Below, in pieces: positions 9,521 through 17,973 of a stretch of 64,000 nucleotides of DNA. Both the position numbers and the translations under genes were made by a program. Source of the stretch: Clostridiales bacterium CCNA10 (GTDB lineage: Bacteria; Bacillota; Clostridia; Oscillospirales; Oscillospiraceae); assembly GCA_003573975.1 (NCBI GenBank), contig AP018533.1, positions 1,550,001-1,614,000 on the forward strand, given 5' to 3'. Below the pieces are notes generated by a model, which saw only the letters and a list, made by a program, of their open reading frames with translations, searched no databases and had not been told where the DNA came from. Numbering within the stretch: the stretch's first letter is position 1; each line of letters begins with the position of its first letter.

Positions 9521-11350
9521 ATGGGAAAACTGCTGTGTCGGGATGGGATGCTCAGGCTGGCGGCCAACGTCCGGGAGAGACCGGAGCAGTGGCTGTCCCG
9601 CCTGATTTTTCTGCTGGGTCCGTGGGTGTCCTTCTGGATGGTGGAGATCCTGAACGGGAACGACGTGTTTTCTGATCTCTACTCCTGGCAGGTGCTGATG
9701 AACCTGATCTGGTACTACCTGCTGTTCCTGCTGTGCCGCCTGATCCTGGGCCGGAGGCGGCGGGCGGCGGCCACGGCGGCAGGGCTCAGCTTTTTTGTGG
9801 GGATCGTGAACCACTATGTGCTCCGCTTTCGGGGGCGGATCCTGTTTCCGGCGGACCTGACCGCCTGGGAGACGGCGGCCAACGTGGCGGACGCCTTTGA
9901 TTTTTCCATGGACGCGGCCATACGCCAGGGGGCGGTGCTGCTGGTGGCCTACCTCTTTTTGGTTTGGATGTGCGTCCCGCAGAGGAAGCGGGACAAGCTT
10001 CCCCGGTGGCTGGCCGGTCTGCTGGTCCTGGTAGAGGTGGGGTACTGCTTCGTCTTTTTCAAGACGGAGGCCCTGCCCGCCCTGGGGATCTACACCCAGC
10101 AGTGGGTGACTCAGGCCAACGGCTTTCTGTTGAACTTCACGGTGGCCCTGCGGTACAGTTCCCTGGACAAGCCGGAGGATTACAGCCGCGGTCAGGTGCT
10201 GGAGCTGATGGAGTCGTATCCCACGGAAGCGGGGGACCCGGCGGCGCGGCCCACGAACATCATTGTGGTGATGAACGAGTCCTTTGCCGACCTGACCATT
10301 TTCGAGGGGCTGGAGGTATCGGAGGACCCCACGCCCTTCCTGCACTCCATGAAAGAAAATACAGTCCGTGGCTGGATGTACTCCCCAGTGACCGGCGGCG
10401 GGACGGCCAGCGTGGAGTTTGAGTACCTCACCGGCTTTTCGACGATCTTCCAGCCGCCCCATACTGTGGCCTATCAGCTGTATGCGGAGGAGGGGATGCC
10501 CTCGCTGGCCGCCCTGGCAGGCAGCGTGGGCTATGACTCCACCGCCTTCCACCCCTATAAATCCTCCGGCTGGAACCGGCCCATCGTGTATGAGGATATG
10601 CGCTTTGACCACCAGCTGTATGAGGAGGATGTGACTGCCCCCTATCTCATCCGGCGCTATGTCTCCGACCAGTCGGACTATGAGACGCTCTACTCCATCA
10701 CCGACCGGGCGGAGGGAGACCCGGCTTTCATCTTCAATGTGACCATGCAGAACCACAGCAGCTATGCCCAGGGGTGGAACAACCTGGAAAAGACGATCAC
10801 CCTCCCCACGGAGCAGCGGACGGCGGACACCACGGCAGAGCAGTATCTGTCCCTGATGCGGGCCAGCGATGACGCCCTGCGGGACCTGATTGCCCACTAT
10901 GAGCAGTCGCCGGAGCCTACCATGATCGTCTTTTTCGGCGACCACCAGCCGCCTCTGAAAAACGCCTTCTATGAGCAGCTCTACGGCAAGCCCCTGGACC
11001 AGCGCACCACGGAGGAGGTTTTGAAGCAGTATGCCACCCCCTTCTTCCTCTGGACCAACTACGACATTCAGGAGCGGGAGGATGTGGTCCTCAGCCCCAA
11101 CTATCTGGGGGTGCTCACAGCCAAAGCGGCGGGGCTGCCTCTGACCGGCTTCATGAGCTTCCTGTCCCAGCTGTACGAGGAACTTCCGGTGATCACACCG
11201 GTTGGAATCATCACCGGAGACGGGCAGGCGGTGAAGCGGGAGGAGCTGACCGAGGAGCAGCAGGAGTGGCTGATGGCCTATGAGACCCTCAACTACTGCG
11301 GGATCGTGGACCTGGACGATGAGGTGCGGCCCATGTTCTGCCTGGACTGA
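9521..11350 (+). CDS. LTA synthase / phosphoglycerol transferase family protein
   Basis: A 609-residue membrane-anchored sulfatase-fold enzyme that probably adds glycerol-phosphate units to an envelope polymer on the outer face. The first ~190 residues hold about five membrane segments. The extracytoplasmic domain begins with PTNIIVVMNESFADL, the metal-site entry. TGGGTASVEFEYLTGF carries the candidate threonine nucleophile, and MIVFFGDHQPP is the C-terminal metal motif. ATG at 9521 has GGGAGG 8 nt upstream. The neighbour alr is also a cell-wall gene. Whether the product is lipoteichoic acid or another polymer is not decided. Confidence 0.87.
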   Translation: MGKLLCRDGMLRLAANVRERPEQWLSRLIFLLGPWVSFWMVEILNGNDVFSDLYSWQVLMNLIWYYLLFLLCRLILGRRRRAAATAAGLSFFVGIVNHYVLRFRGRILFPADLTAWETAANVADAFDFSMDAAIRQGAVLLVAYLFLVWMCVPQRKRDKLPRWLAGLLVLVEVGYCFVFFKTEALPALGIYTQQWVTQANGFLLNFTVALRYSSLDKPEDYSRGQVLELMESYPTEAGDPAARPTNIIVVMNESFADLTIFEGLEVSEDPTPFLHSMKENTVRGWMYSPVTGGGTASVEFEYLTGFSTIFQPPHTVAYQLYAEEGMPSLAALAGSVGYDSTAFHPYKSSGWNRPIVYEDMRFDHQLYEEDVTAPYLIRRYVSDQSDYETLYSITDRAEGDPAFIFNVTMQNHSSYAQGWNNLEKTITLPTEQRTADTTAEQYLSLMRASDDALRDLIAHYEQSPEPTMIVFFGDHQPPLKNAFYEQLYGKPLDQRTTEEVLKQYATPFFLWTNYDIQEREDVVLSPNYLGVLTAKAAGLPLTGFMSFLSQLYEELPVITPVGIITGDGQAVKREELTEEQQEWLMAYETLNYCGIVDLDDEVRPMFCLD

Positions 11351-11362
11351 TTCGGACACATA

Positions 11363-11435
11363 AAAAGACCCCCTGAGGGGCGGAGGGATGACCTGTTCCG
11401 GGGAACAGCTCTGTCCGGCCCCTGAGGGGGTGTAA
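11363..11435. terminator. Bidirectional terminator
   Basis: A 14-bp stem with one mismatch (11368-11381 with 11418-11431) encloses a second stem CTGTTCC / GGAACAG. The minus-strand reading ends in CTTTTTA, so it best terminates the leftward hypothetical gene; it also faces the LTA-synthase-like gene. Confidence 0.82.
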
Positions 11436-11474
11436 TTGTTGGGAGGTCTGTTTGGACCTCGCCGGTCCGGAGGA

Positions 11475-11891
11475 TCACGGGGTATCCAGGTCTACCAGGA
11501 TGTTGTCCGTGCCGTGCTCCTCAAATTCCGCGATATAGGCGTCGATGCGGTCGGTCAGCTCGTCATAATTGCTCTCATCAATGGGGGCGTCATCCATATC
11601 CCTGCGGGCCAGGTCCTCCGCCAGGATCTCAAAAAATACGTTGTTCTCATACTCTATGATCGCTTCATGGATCCCGCCCTCCACAAAGGCGCGGGATGGG
11701 ACGATCTCTCCGCGGTACAGCTCCGCCAGGGAGGGCATCCCCTCCAGAGCGGCCCTGCCGAATAAAAGGCTCTCTACCTCGTCGTAATCGGTGAAGCGCT
11801 GGTCTCCGCGGGTGGAGTTCAGGATCCAGTTGCCGATGTAGACCAGATCCAGCAGACGGCGGAACTGCTTGCGGCTCAATTCCAGGTTCAT
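11475..11891 (-). CDS. Hypothetical acidic protein, 138 aa
   Basis: Unrecognised. The start ATG at 11891 has AAAGGAGG exactly 7 nt upstream, so the longer frame from 11936 is not used. The protein starts MNLELSRKQFRRLLDLVYIG and becomes strongly acidic toward the C-terminus (DMDDAPIDESNYDELTDRID). It has no signal peptide, membrane segment or Cys cluster and looks cytoplasmic and helical. It is monocistronic and convergent with the preceding gene. Confidence 0.8.
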   Translation of the reverse strand: MNLELSRKQFRRLLDLVYIGNWILNSTRGDQRFTDYDEVESLLFGRAALEGMPSLAELYRGEIVPSRAFVEGGIHEAIIEYENNVFFEILAEDLARRDMDDAPIDESNYDELTDRIDAYIAEFEEHGTDNILVDLDTP

Positions 11892-12004
11892 AGCGTGGCC
11901 TCCTTTCCCAGAACCGAGGCGGGTTTTCCCCACCACTTTATATTATAGTCTATGTCCCCGGGTTGTCAAATAGAGAATGAGAGATTTTATATGGAAAATC
12001 CCCC

Positions 12005-12033
12005 TTGTCATTTGGGACAAAATCGCATAAAAT
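12005..12033 (+). promoter_or_regulatory. Promoter of DUF1934 gene
   Basis: TTGTCA (12005-12010), 17-nt spacer, TAAAAT (12028-12033), about 115 nt before the chosen start. Confidence 0.7.
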
Positions 12034-12146
12034 AAATAAGACAGCCGCTCCCCTTTACAGAATCTGCGTTCCAGTGTATAATACCTCCCGCCCTGGCTCC
12101 CATGTACCGGAGGGCCGGGGGAAATGAAGGACCAATGGAGGTTCCT

Positions 12147-12584
12147 ATGGAAAAGAATGTGATCATCTCCATCAAGGGTGTTCAGCGGCTTGAGGATGCC
12201 GATCCGGATACGATGGAGCTTGTGACGGAGGGGCGGCTGGAGCAGGACGGGAACAGCTATACCCTCTCCTATCAGGAGAGTGAGCTCACCGGCCTGGAGG
12301 GTACGCTGACTACCTTCCAGGTGGAGCCGGACCGTGTGACCCTGCTGCGTGTGGGGGAGTTCAACTCTCAAATGGTGTTCCAGGAGGGCCGCCGCCACCT
12401 GGCTATGTACAATACGCCCTATGGCTCCATGACCATCGGGGTGAACACCCGGCATCTGCAGGCCGACCTCACCGAGTGCGGTGGAGACATCGAGATCGAT
12501 TATGCCATCGAGATCGACCACACCGTAGCCGGGCGGAACGTGTTCCAGATCAATGTACGGGAGGCGGGGGAGACCGCGTCGTAA
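12147..12584 (+). CDS. DUF1934 (YwiB-like) protein
   Basis: A 145-residue beta-rich protein resembling the DUF1934/YwiB family. These are often encoded next to argS in Firmicutes, as here. It begins KNVIISIKGVQ, passes through EGRLEQDGNSYTLSYQESE and YNTPYGSMTIGVNT, and ends in a short strand-rich tail. ATG at 12147 has GGAGG 6 nt upstream; in-frame ATGs upstream lack a site. Function is unknown. The last 66 nt recur almost exactly about 197 nt downstream. Confidence 0.85.
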   Translation: MEKNVIISIKGVQRLEDADPDTMELVTEGRLEQDGNSYTLSYQESELTGLEGTLTTFQVEPDRVTLLRVGEFNSQMVFQEGRRHLAMYNTPYGSMTIGVNTRHLQADLTECGGDIEIDYAIEIDHTVAGRNVFQINVREAGETAS

Positions 12585-12781
12585 GAGCAAGTGGTCGATC
12601 TTGATCCCAAGCGTTTTGCCAGCGGCAAAACCTTGCCGGAGGACGGGCTTTGCCCGTCCGAGGATTTTAAGCTGCCCGGGTCCCCGCGGCGGTTGTCCGC
12701 CGTGGGCGGATCGCCCACACCGCAGCCGGGCGGAACGTGTTCCAGATCAATGTGCGGGAGGCGGGGGAGACCGTGTCATAA
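12519..12781 (+). repeat. 66-bp direct repeat flanking a hairpin-rich spacer
   Basis: Copy 1 (12519-12584) is the 3' end of the DUF1934 gene with its stop. Copy 2 (12716-12781) matches it at about 62 of 66 positions and also ends in TAA in the same phase. The 131-nt spacer holds consecutive perfect or near-perfect hairpins: GTTTTGCC-AGC-GGCAAAAC (12613-12631), GGACGGGC-TTT-GCCCGTCC (12641-12659), CGGCGG-TTGT-CCGCCG (12687-12702) and the competing GTGGGCG-GAT-CGCCCAC (12702-12718). This looks like a partial duplication or a small palindromic insertion that carried a copy of the gene end. The rest of the gap before argS holds one weak stem (CCTTGTTCC / GGGACAAGG). Confidence 0.85.
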
Positions 12782-12873
12782 AAGGACGGCGGTTCCATCC
12801 GCAAGTGTATTCAAGTTCTTTTTAGCCCTTGTTCCGATTGGGACAAGGACGGAGAAAGGTGTGTAGAGAGATT

Positions 12874-14622
12874 ATGTCGAATAAGATCCAGGAGGCCCGC
12901 GCCCAGGTTGCGGAGCTGACGCAGGCGGCCTATCTGCGGGCTGTGGAGGCGGGCAAGCTGCCCGCCGGCGTGGAGGTGAAGGCCACCATTGAGATCCCCA
13001 AGGATACCTCCCACGGGGACTACGCCTCCTCCTATGCCATGGCGGGGGCCAGAGCGTTGCACCAGGCCCCCCGGGCCATCGCCCAGACCATTGTGGACCA
13101 CCTTGACCTGGAGGGGAGCTACTTCCAGAAAGTGGAGATCGCCGGGCCCGGCTTTCTGAATTTCACCCTGGGCCCCAAGTGGTATCAGGCGGTCCTGGCG
13201 GACGTGGAGCGGGAGGGGACCGGATACGGCTCCAACTCTGAGGGCGGCGGCGAGAAGGTCATGGTGGAGTTTGTCTCCGCCAACCCCACCGGCCCCATGC
13301 ACATGGGCAACGCCCGCGGCGGCGTGCTGGGGGACACCCTGGCCAACGTGCTGAAGCGGGACGGCTGCGACACCTGGAAGGAGTTCTATGTCAACGACGC
13401 CGGCAACCAGATCCACAAGTTTGCCGTGTCCATCAACGCCCGGTATATGCAGCTGATCCTGGGGGAGGAGAATTTCCCCTTCCCGGAGGAGGGCTATCAC
13501 GGCGAGGACATCAAGGAGCTGGCCCGCGCCATCCATGACGCCCACGGGGACAGCTGGAAGGAGCTGCCCGAGGAGGAGCGCCTGGACAAGATGGCGGAGT
13601 ACGGCCTGTCTGTCAATATCCCCAAGATGCAGGAGGATTTGAAAAAGTACGGCATCGTGTACGACCAGTGGTTCTTTGAGTCCTCCCTCCATGAGAGCGG
13701 CTATGTGGCCGAGACGGTGCAGATGCTCACCGAGAAGGGCTGGACCTATGAGAAGGACGGCGCCCTGTGGCTGAACACCACCCAGCTGCTGAAGGAGAAA
13801 TTCATGCGGGAGGGCAAGACCCAGGAGCAGGTGGACAAGCTGGACCTGAAGGACGACGTGCTCCGCCGGGCCAACGGTTTCTACACCTACTTTGCCGCCG
13901 ACATCGCCTACCACCGCAACAAGCTGGCGGTCCGGGGCTTTGACAAGGCCATCAACATCTGGGGTGCGGATCACCACGGCCATGTGGCGCGGCTCCAGGC
14001 GGCTCTGGACGGACTGGGACTGGACGGCTCCCACCGGCTGGTCATCGTGCTGATGCAGCTGGTCAACCTGATGCAGGACGGCAAGCCGGTGCGGATGTCC
14101 AAGCGCTCCGGCAAGGCCATCGCCCTCCACGACCTGCTGGATGAGATCAGTGTGGACGCCGCCCGGTACTTCTTCAACTCCCGGGCCTCCACCAGCCCCC
14201 TGGACTTCGATCTGGATCTGGCCGTCCGGGAGGACAGTGAGAACCCGGTGTACTATGTGCAGTATGCCCACGCCCGGATCTGCTCCCTCCTGTCCCGCCT
14301 GGCGGAGGAGGGGGAGAAGGTCCCCGCTGCCGAAGCGGTGGACGCCGGCGTGATGACCACCCCGGAGGAGCTGGCCCTGATCAAGGCCCTGGCCCAGTAT
14401 CCGGAGGAGATCCATCTGGCCGCCCGGGACTACGATCCCAGCCGGATCAACCGTTATCTGGTGGCCCTGGCAGGGGACTTCCACCGGTTCTACAACGCCT
14501 GCCGAATCAAGGGGGAGGAGCCCACGGTGCTCTCCGCCCGGCTGAAGCTGGCGGACACCGTCCGCGCGGTCCTGGCCAACGGCATGGGGCTGCTGGGCGT
14601 ATCGGCTCCGGAAAAGATGTGA
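12874..14622 (+). CDS. argS: Arginyl-tRNA synthetase
   Basis: Class I aminoacyl-tRNA synthetase charging tRNA-Arg. The N-terminal Add1 domain is followed by the HIGH-type motif in NPTGPMHMGNARGG near residues 126-139. The KMSKS-type loop is VRMSKRSGK near 408-416, and the C-terminal DALR-type anticodon domain ends at GLLGV. ATG at 12874 (MSNKIQEARAQ) fits the family N-terminus; a longer frame from 12829 has no better site. It directly follows the DUF1934 gene and is closed by a strong terminator. Confidence 0.97.
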   Translation: MSNKIQEARAQVAELTQAAYLRAVEAGKLPAGVEVKATIEIPKDTSHGDYASSYAMAGARALHQAPRAIAQTIVDHLDLEGSYFQKVEIAGPGFLNFTLGPKWYQAVLADVEREGTGYGSNSEGGGEKVMVEFVSANPTGPMHMGNARGGVLGDTLANVLKRDGCDTWKEFYVNDAGNQIHKFAVSINARYMQLILGEENFPFPEEGYHGEDIKELARAIHDAHGDSWKELPEEERLDKMAEYGLSVNIPKMQEDLKKYGIVYDQWFFESSLHESGYVAETVQMLTEKGWTYEKDGALWLNTTQLLKEKFMREGKTQEQVDKLDLKDDVLRRANGFYTYFAADIAYHRNKLAVRGFDKAINIWGADHHGHVARLQAALDGLGLDGSHRLVIVLMQLVNLMQDGKPVRMSKRSGKAIALHDLLDEISVDAARYFFNSRASTSPLDFDLDLAVREDSENPVYYVQYAHARICSLLSRLAEEGEKVPAAEAVDAGVMTTPEELALIKALAQYPEEIHLAARDYDPSRINRYLVALAGDFHRFYNACRIKGEEPTVLSARLKLADTVRAVLANGMGLLGVSAPEKM

Positions 14623-14631
14623 GGAAACGCC

Positions 14632-14662
14632 AAAAAAACACGCCTCAGGGCGTGTTTTTTGG
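14632..14662. terminator. Rho-independent terminator of argS
   Basis: Stem ACACGCC / GGCGTGT with loop TCAG, flanked by A7 and T6, so it can act in both directions. It starts 10 nt after the argS stop. Confidence 0.93.
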
Positions 14663-14743
14663 CAGAGTCCCGGCCACGCTGCGGGATTCCGCACCAATGT
14701 GCCCCATGGGATCGGGAAGTGGCAGAAAGGAATGTGAAGGACG

Positions 14744-15076
14744 ATGGCACAGGAGAAGAAGGGCCTCTTCCAGCGCTGGGGGGAGTCCTTGAAGAAGAAA
14801 CGCAGCTGGATCCTGTACGGAACAGCGGTGGCGACGCTGTTCCTTACGGCGGCGTGCTGGACCCTGCTCCCGGCGCAGGTGGTCATGCAGGCAGCCGCGG
14901 TGGGACAGGCGGTGAACGCCGTGGCCAAGGAATCGGCCATTCTGGCCAACTTGGGCCTGACCGGGCTGTTCGCTCTGCTGTTTGCGTGGCGGCCGAAGGA
15001 GGTCGTCTACTTTGTGGCGCTGTGTCTGGCGGTCCTGCTGCAGCTCTCCCTGCTGCTGGTCAATCTGATGGTGTGA
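14744..15076 (+). CDS. Hypothetical membrane protein, 110 aa
   Basis: Unrecognised small membrane protein. A charged N-terminus (QEKKGLFQRWGESLKKKRS) is followed by three hydrophobic segments near residues 24-50, 68-81 and 86-108. ATG at 14744 follows GAAGGA. It lies one base before the Nudix gene and may be cotranscribed with it and the two methyltransferase genes. Confidence 0.7.
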   Translation: MAQEKKGLFQRWGESLKKKRSWILYGTAVATLFLTAACWTLLPAQVVMQAAAVGQAVNAVAKESAILANLGLTGLFALLFAWRPKEVVYFVALCLAVLLQLSLLLVNLMV

Positions 15077-15077
15077 T

Positions 15078-15701
15078 ATGGATTTGGAAAAGCTGAAGCG
15101 GAGCCTGCTGGGCCGGACGCCCGGTTTGATGGACGCCACCGGCCAGTACAGCGTGCTGGTCCCCCTGGTGGAGAGGGAGGGCGGCTTGTCCCTTTTGTAT
15201 GAGGTGCGGGCGGGAAGCCTGCGCCGCCAGCCGGGGGAGGTGTGCTTCCCTGGAGGAAGGCTGGAGGGTGCGGAATCGCCGGAGGAATGCGCCCTGCGGG
15301 AGACCTGGGAGGAGCTGGGGATCCCCCGGGAGAAGATCCGCATCCTGGGGCGGCTGGACTTTATTGCCCACCGGGCCAACTTCATCCTCTATCCGGTGCT
15401 TGCCCTGGTGGAGGAGGAGGCGGTGGACGGTCTGCACCTCAATCCGGATGAGGTGGCGGAGGTGTTCCAGGTCCCACTGGAGCACCTGAGGAACGAACCG
15501 CCTCTGGAGTACCACTATGACCTGATCCCCAGACCGGATGAGAATTTCCCCTATGAGCTGATCGGCATCCCGCGGGACTATCGGTGGCAGATTGGCGGTG
15601 AGGATGTGCCAATCTATCCCTGGAAGGGTCATATCATCTGGGGGCTGACCGGGCGAATCACCCGGCATTTGACCGCCCTTTTGGGGGAAGCCGGAGTATG
15701 A
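15078..15701 (+). CDS. Nudix hydrolase, CoA pyrophosphatase-like
   Basis: A 207-residue Nudix hydrolase. The Nudix box runs GGRLEGAESPEECALRETWE then ELGI (near residues 58-81) with the REtWEE metal residues. It is preceded by the RAGSLRRQPGEVCFPGG segment that marks the CoA-diphosphatase (YeaB/NudL-like) subgroup. That points to hydrolysis of CoA derivatives, but substrate choice in Nudix enzymes is not secure from sequence. The stop overlaps the next start by ATGA. Confidence 0.88.
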   Translation: MDLEKLKRSLLGRTPGLMDATGQYSVLVPLVEREGGLSLLYEVRAGSLRRQPGEVCFPGGRLEGAESPEECALRETWEELGIPREKIRILGRLDFIAHRANFILYPVLALVEEEAVDGLHLNPDEVAEVFQVPLEHLRNEPPLEYHYDLIPRPDENFPYELIGIPRDYRWQIGGEDVPIYPWKGHIIWGLTGRITRHLTALLGEAGV

Positions 15702-16357
15702 GTGCGGAGCGGTTGGGTCCATTTCTCCTGCGTCAGCCGCCGGGGGTTTTTCCTCTGGGGGAGGACGCCCTGCGGCTGGCTGCCTTTGCCACGGTGCGCC
15801 GGAGCTGGAAGGTGTGCGACCTGGGGACCGGAAGCGGCTGCCTGCTCCTGCTGCTGTCCGGCCGGGCCACCGGATTGGATCTGTATGGTGTGGAGCTGGA
15901 TCCCACGGCCGCCCGGGCCGCCCGGGATAATTTGATGGAGAACGGTCTGGGCGGGACGGTCTGGACGGGGGACTGGAACACACTGCCCGGCGGGACAGGT
16001 CCCTTTGACTTGGTGGTCTCCAATCCGCCCTACTTTGCCCAGGGTAGCGGGGCCTCCGGCGGCCCGGCCCGGATGGAGGGGCGGGACGGCCTGGAGAGTC
16101 TCTGCCGCACAGCCGCCCGCCTGACCCGGAACGGCGGCAGGTTTGCCCTGTGCCACCGGCCGGAGCGGCTGACCGACCTGCTGTGCGCCCTGCGGGTCTG
16201 CGGCCTGGAGCCCAAGCGGCTCCAGCTGGCCGCCCACGCTCTGGACCGGCCGCCCTCCCTGGTGCTGGTGGAGGCGGTGCGGCAGGGCAGACCGGGGCTG
16301 GAGGTCCTGCCCGCCCTGTACCGTGCAGGCCCCGGGGGCCGGGAAGAGGGGGCGTAA
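15698..16357 (+). CDS. tRNA1(Val) adenine-N6 methyltransferase family protein
   Basis: SAM-dependent methyltransferase of the TrmN6/YfiC type, modifying an adenine next to the anticodon in tRNA. The SAM loop is CDLGTGSGCL near residues 39-48, and the N6-adenine motif is SNPPYF near 108-113. The 219-residue length is normal. It overlaps the Nudix gene by 4 nt and runs into rsmI. In Firmicutes a yabB-type methyltransferase next to rsmI and an abrB gene is a well known arrangement, which supports this call. Confidence 0.88.
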   Translation: MSAERLGPFLLRQPPGVFPLGEDALRLAAFATVRRSWKVCDLGTGSGCLLLLLSGRATGLDLYGVELDPTAARAARDNLMENGLGGTVWTGDWNTLPGGTGPFDLVVSNPPYFAQGSGASGGPARMEGRDGLESLCRTAARLTRNGGRFALCHRPERLTDLLCALRVCGLEPKRLQLAAHALDRPPSLVLVEAVRQGRPGLEVLPALYRAGPGGREEGA

Positions 16358-16395
16358 AAGCGGTCCCTGCAAATACGATGTCTGGAGAGAAGCCT

Positions 16396-17235
16396 ATGTC
16401 AGGAATTTTGTATCTGGTCCCCACCCCCATCGGGAACCTGGGGGACATCTCACAGCGGATGGCGGAGGCGCTGGAGCAGGCGGATTTTATTGCCGCGGAG
16501 GACACCAGGGTGTCGGTGAAGCTGCTGAACCACCTGGGCCTGAAAAAGCAGATGGTCTCCTATTACCGCCACAATACAGAGACCAGCGGCCCGGCCATTT
16601 TGGAGCGCCTGCTGGCGGAGGAGAGCTGCGCCCTAGTGACCGACGCCGGGATGCCCGCCATCTCCGACCCCGGGGAGGAGCTGGTCGCCCTGTGCGCCGC
16701 CCATGGGGTGACGGTGACGCCCATCCCGGGTCCATGCGCCCTGGTGACTGCCCTGGCGGCCTCCGGCCAGCCCACGGGCCGGTTCACCTTCGAGGGCTTC
16801 CTTGCCATGAACAAGAAGAACCGCCGCCGCCATCTGGACTCCCTGCGGGGAGAGGAGCGGACCATGATCTTCTATGAGGCCCCTCACAAGCTGGCGGCCA
16901 CCCTGGCCGACCTGGCGGAGGCTTTTGGCCGGGAGCGGCCGGTCTCCCTGTGCCGGGAGCTGACCAAGCTCCACGAGGAGATCCGGCGGACCACCCTGGG
17001 GGAGGCGGCAGACTACTATGCACAGAACCCGCCGAAGGGGGAGTTTGTCCTGGTGGTCCGGGGGGCGGAGCCGCCGGAGGAGCCGGAGGTCAGCACGGAG
17101 GACGGCCTGGAGCGGGTTGGCCTGCTCCGGGAGGAAGGGCTCTCCCTGCGGGACGCTGTGAAGCGGGCCGCTAAGGAGCTGGGCCTGTCCCGGAACGAGC
17201 TGTACAACCTGGCTTTGGAACAGGACCGGAAATAG
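16396..17235 (+). CDS. rsmI: 16S rRNA (cytidine1402-2'-O)-methyltransferase
   Basis: Ribosomal RNA methyltransferase acting on C1402 in the decoding centre. The N-terminal signature GILYLVPTPIGNLGDIS and AEDTRVSVKLLNHLGLKK are followed by VTDAGMPAISDPGEELV and the TP-methylase tail EFVLVV. ATG at 16396 has GGAGAG about 7 nt upstream and gives the family N-terminus; the frame open from 16150 is shadow of the preceding gene. The 279-residue length is normal. Confidence 0.96.
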   Translation: MSGILYLVPTPIGNLGDISQRMAEALEQADFIAAEDTRVSVKLLNHLGLKKQMVSYYRHNTETSGPAILERLLAEESCALVTDAGMPAISDPGEELVALCAAHGVTVTPIPGPCALVTALAASGQPTGRFTFEGFLAMNKKNRRRHLDSLRGEERTMIFYEAPHKLAATLADLAEAFGRERPVSLCRELTKLHEEIRRTTLGEAADYYAQNPPKGEFVLVVRGAEPPEEPEVSTEDGLERVGLLREEGLSLRDAVKRAAKELGLSRNELYNLALEQDRK

Positions 17236-17242
17236 GCAAATC

Positions 17243-17282
17243 AAAGGGAGCAGGCGGTCGTGAGGCCGCCTGCTCCCTTTTG
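17243..17282 (+). terminator. Terminator of rsmI
   Basis: A 15-bp stem (17243-17257 with 17266-17280) ends in CCCTTTT. Confidence 0.9.
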
Positions 17283-17302
17283 ACACAGATGCCGGAGTCA
17301 AG

Positions 17303-17338
17303 AAAAAAGCACTCCGCTTCCAATGTGAAACGGAGTGC
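17303..17338 (-). terminator. Terminator of abrB-like gene
   Basis: On the minus strand the stem GCACTCCG / CGGAGTGC with a 14-nt loop is followed by TTTTTT, about 47 nt after the abrB-like stop. Confidence 0.88.
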
Positions 17339-17384
17339 ATACAGAAAGACAGAGTGAGGAAAAAACCGGCCTGTCTGATCAGAG

Positions 17385-17648
17385 TTACTCTTGTGTCAGG
17401 CTCTCCTGAAGCGCCTTGATGCACTTCGGGCAGATGTTCTTGCCGTGGAACATGATGACGTCTTTGGCGTCATCACAGAAGATACAGGCGGGCTGATACT
17501 TCCTCAGAACAATGGAAGGACCATCCATATAGATCTCAAGGGAATCTTTCTCCGCAATGTCCAGGGTGCGGCGCAGCTCGATGGGCAGCACGATACGGCC
17601 CAGCTCATCAACTTTCCGCACAATACCGGTAGATTTCAATTTGACCAT
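17385..17648 (-). CDS. AbrB/SpoVT-type transcriptional regulator
   Basis: An 87-residue DNA-binding transition-state regulator. The N-terminal swapped-hairpin domain reads GIVRKVDELGRIVLPIELRR near residues 8-27. The C-terminal part has a four-cysteine cluster (CIFC and CPKC), suggesting a zinc knuckle. ATG at 17648 lies after AAGGAAAGG and fits the family; the frame extends to 17759 without a site. It has a consensus promoter. Targets are unknown; the proximity of rsmI is a common Firmicute arrangement. Confidence 0.92.
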   Translation of the reverse strand: MVKLKSTGIVRKVDELGRIVLPIELRRTLDIAEKDSLEIYMDGPSIVLRKYQPACIFCDDAKDVIMFHGKNICPKCIKALQESLTQE

Positions 17649-17730
17649 CCTTTCCTTGTAATCCGTGATCGCCGGAAGGCAATCGAGACGGCACAGAATA
17701 TGTAAAAGAATACCGAAAACGGCAAATTTA

Positions 17731-17759
17731 ATTATATCGATAAAGTCCCGTTCTGTCAA
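17731..17759 (-). promoter_or_regulatory. Consensus promoter of abrB-like gene
   Basis: On the minus strand TTGACA (17754-17759), 17-nt spacer, TATAAT (17731-17736): both hexamers match sigma-A consensus exactly. The rest of the 325-nt divergent gap to spmA (17760-17973) is AT-rich and then GC-rich; no clear sporulation-sigma promoter for spmA was found. Confidence 0.88.
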
Positions 17760-17973
17760 CTACTTATGTGAAAATATTGCAAAAACCGACAAATATTTCT
17801 GCGAAACAGGAAAAATAAAAAATCAGCCTGTTTTTTGTCGAAGCCGCGCCGGAATTTCAGGCTTTGCCTCTCTATGGGGCAAAATTGCCGGGAAGAGGGG
17901 CAGCCTCCAAAACAGTTGGGGGAATGTTTTTTTTCAAACGGCCGTATAGATGGGACGAGAGGGGGCGGACAGG

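Noticed and set aside
9311-11359. A 682-codon minus-strand frame
   Set aside because: Antisense shadow of the LTA-synthase-like gene.
12585-12873. T-box leader for argS
   Set aside because: There is no specifier loop or TGGNACCGCG-like sequence; the structures are simple short hairpins.
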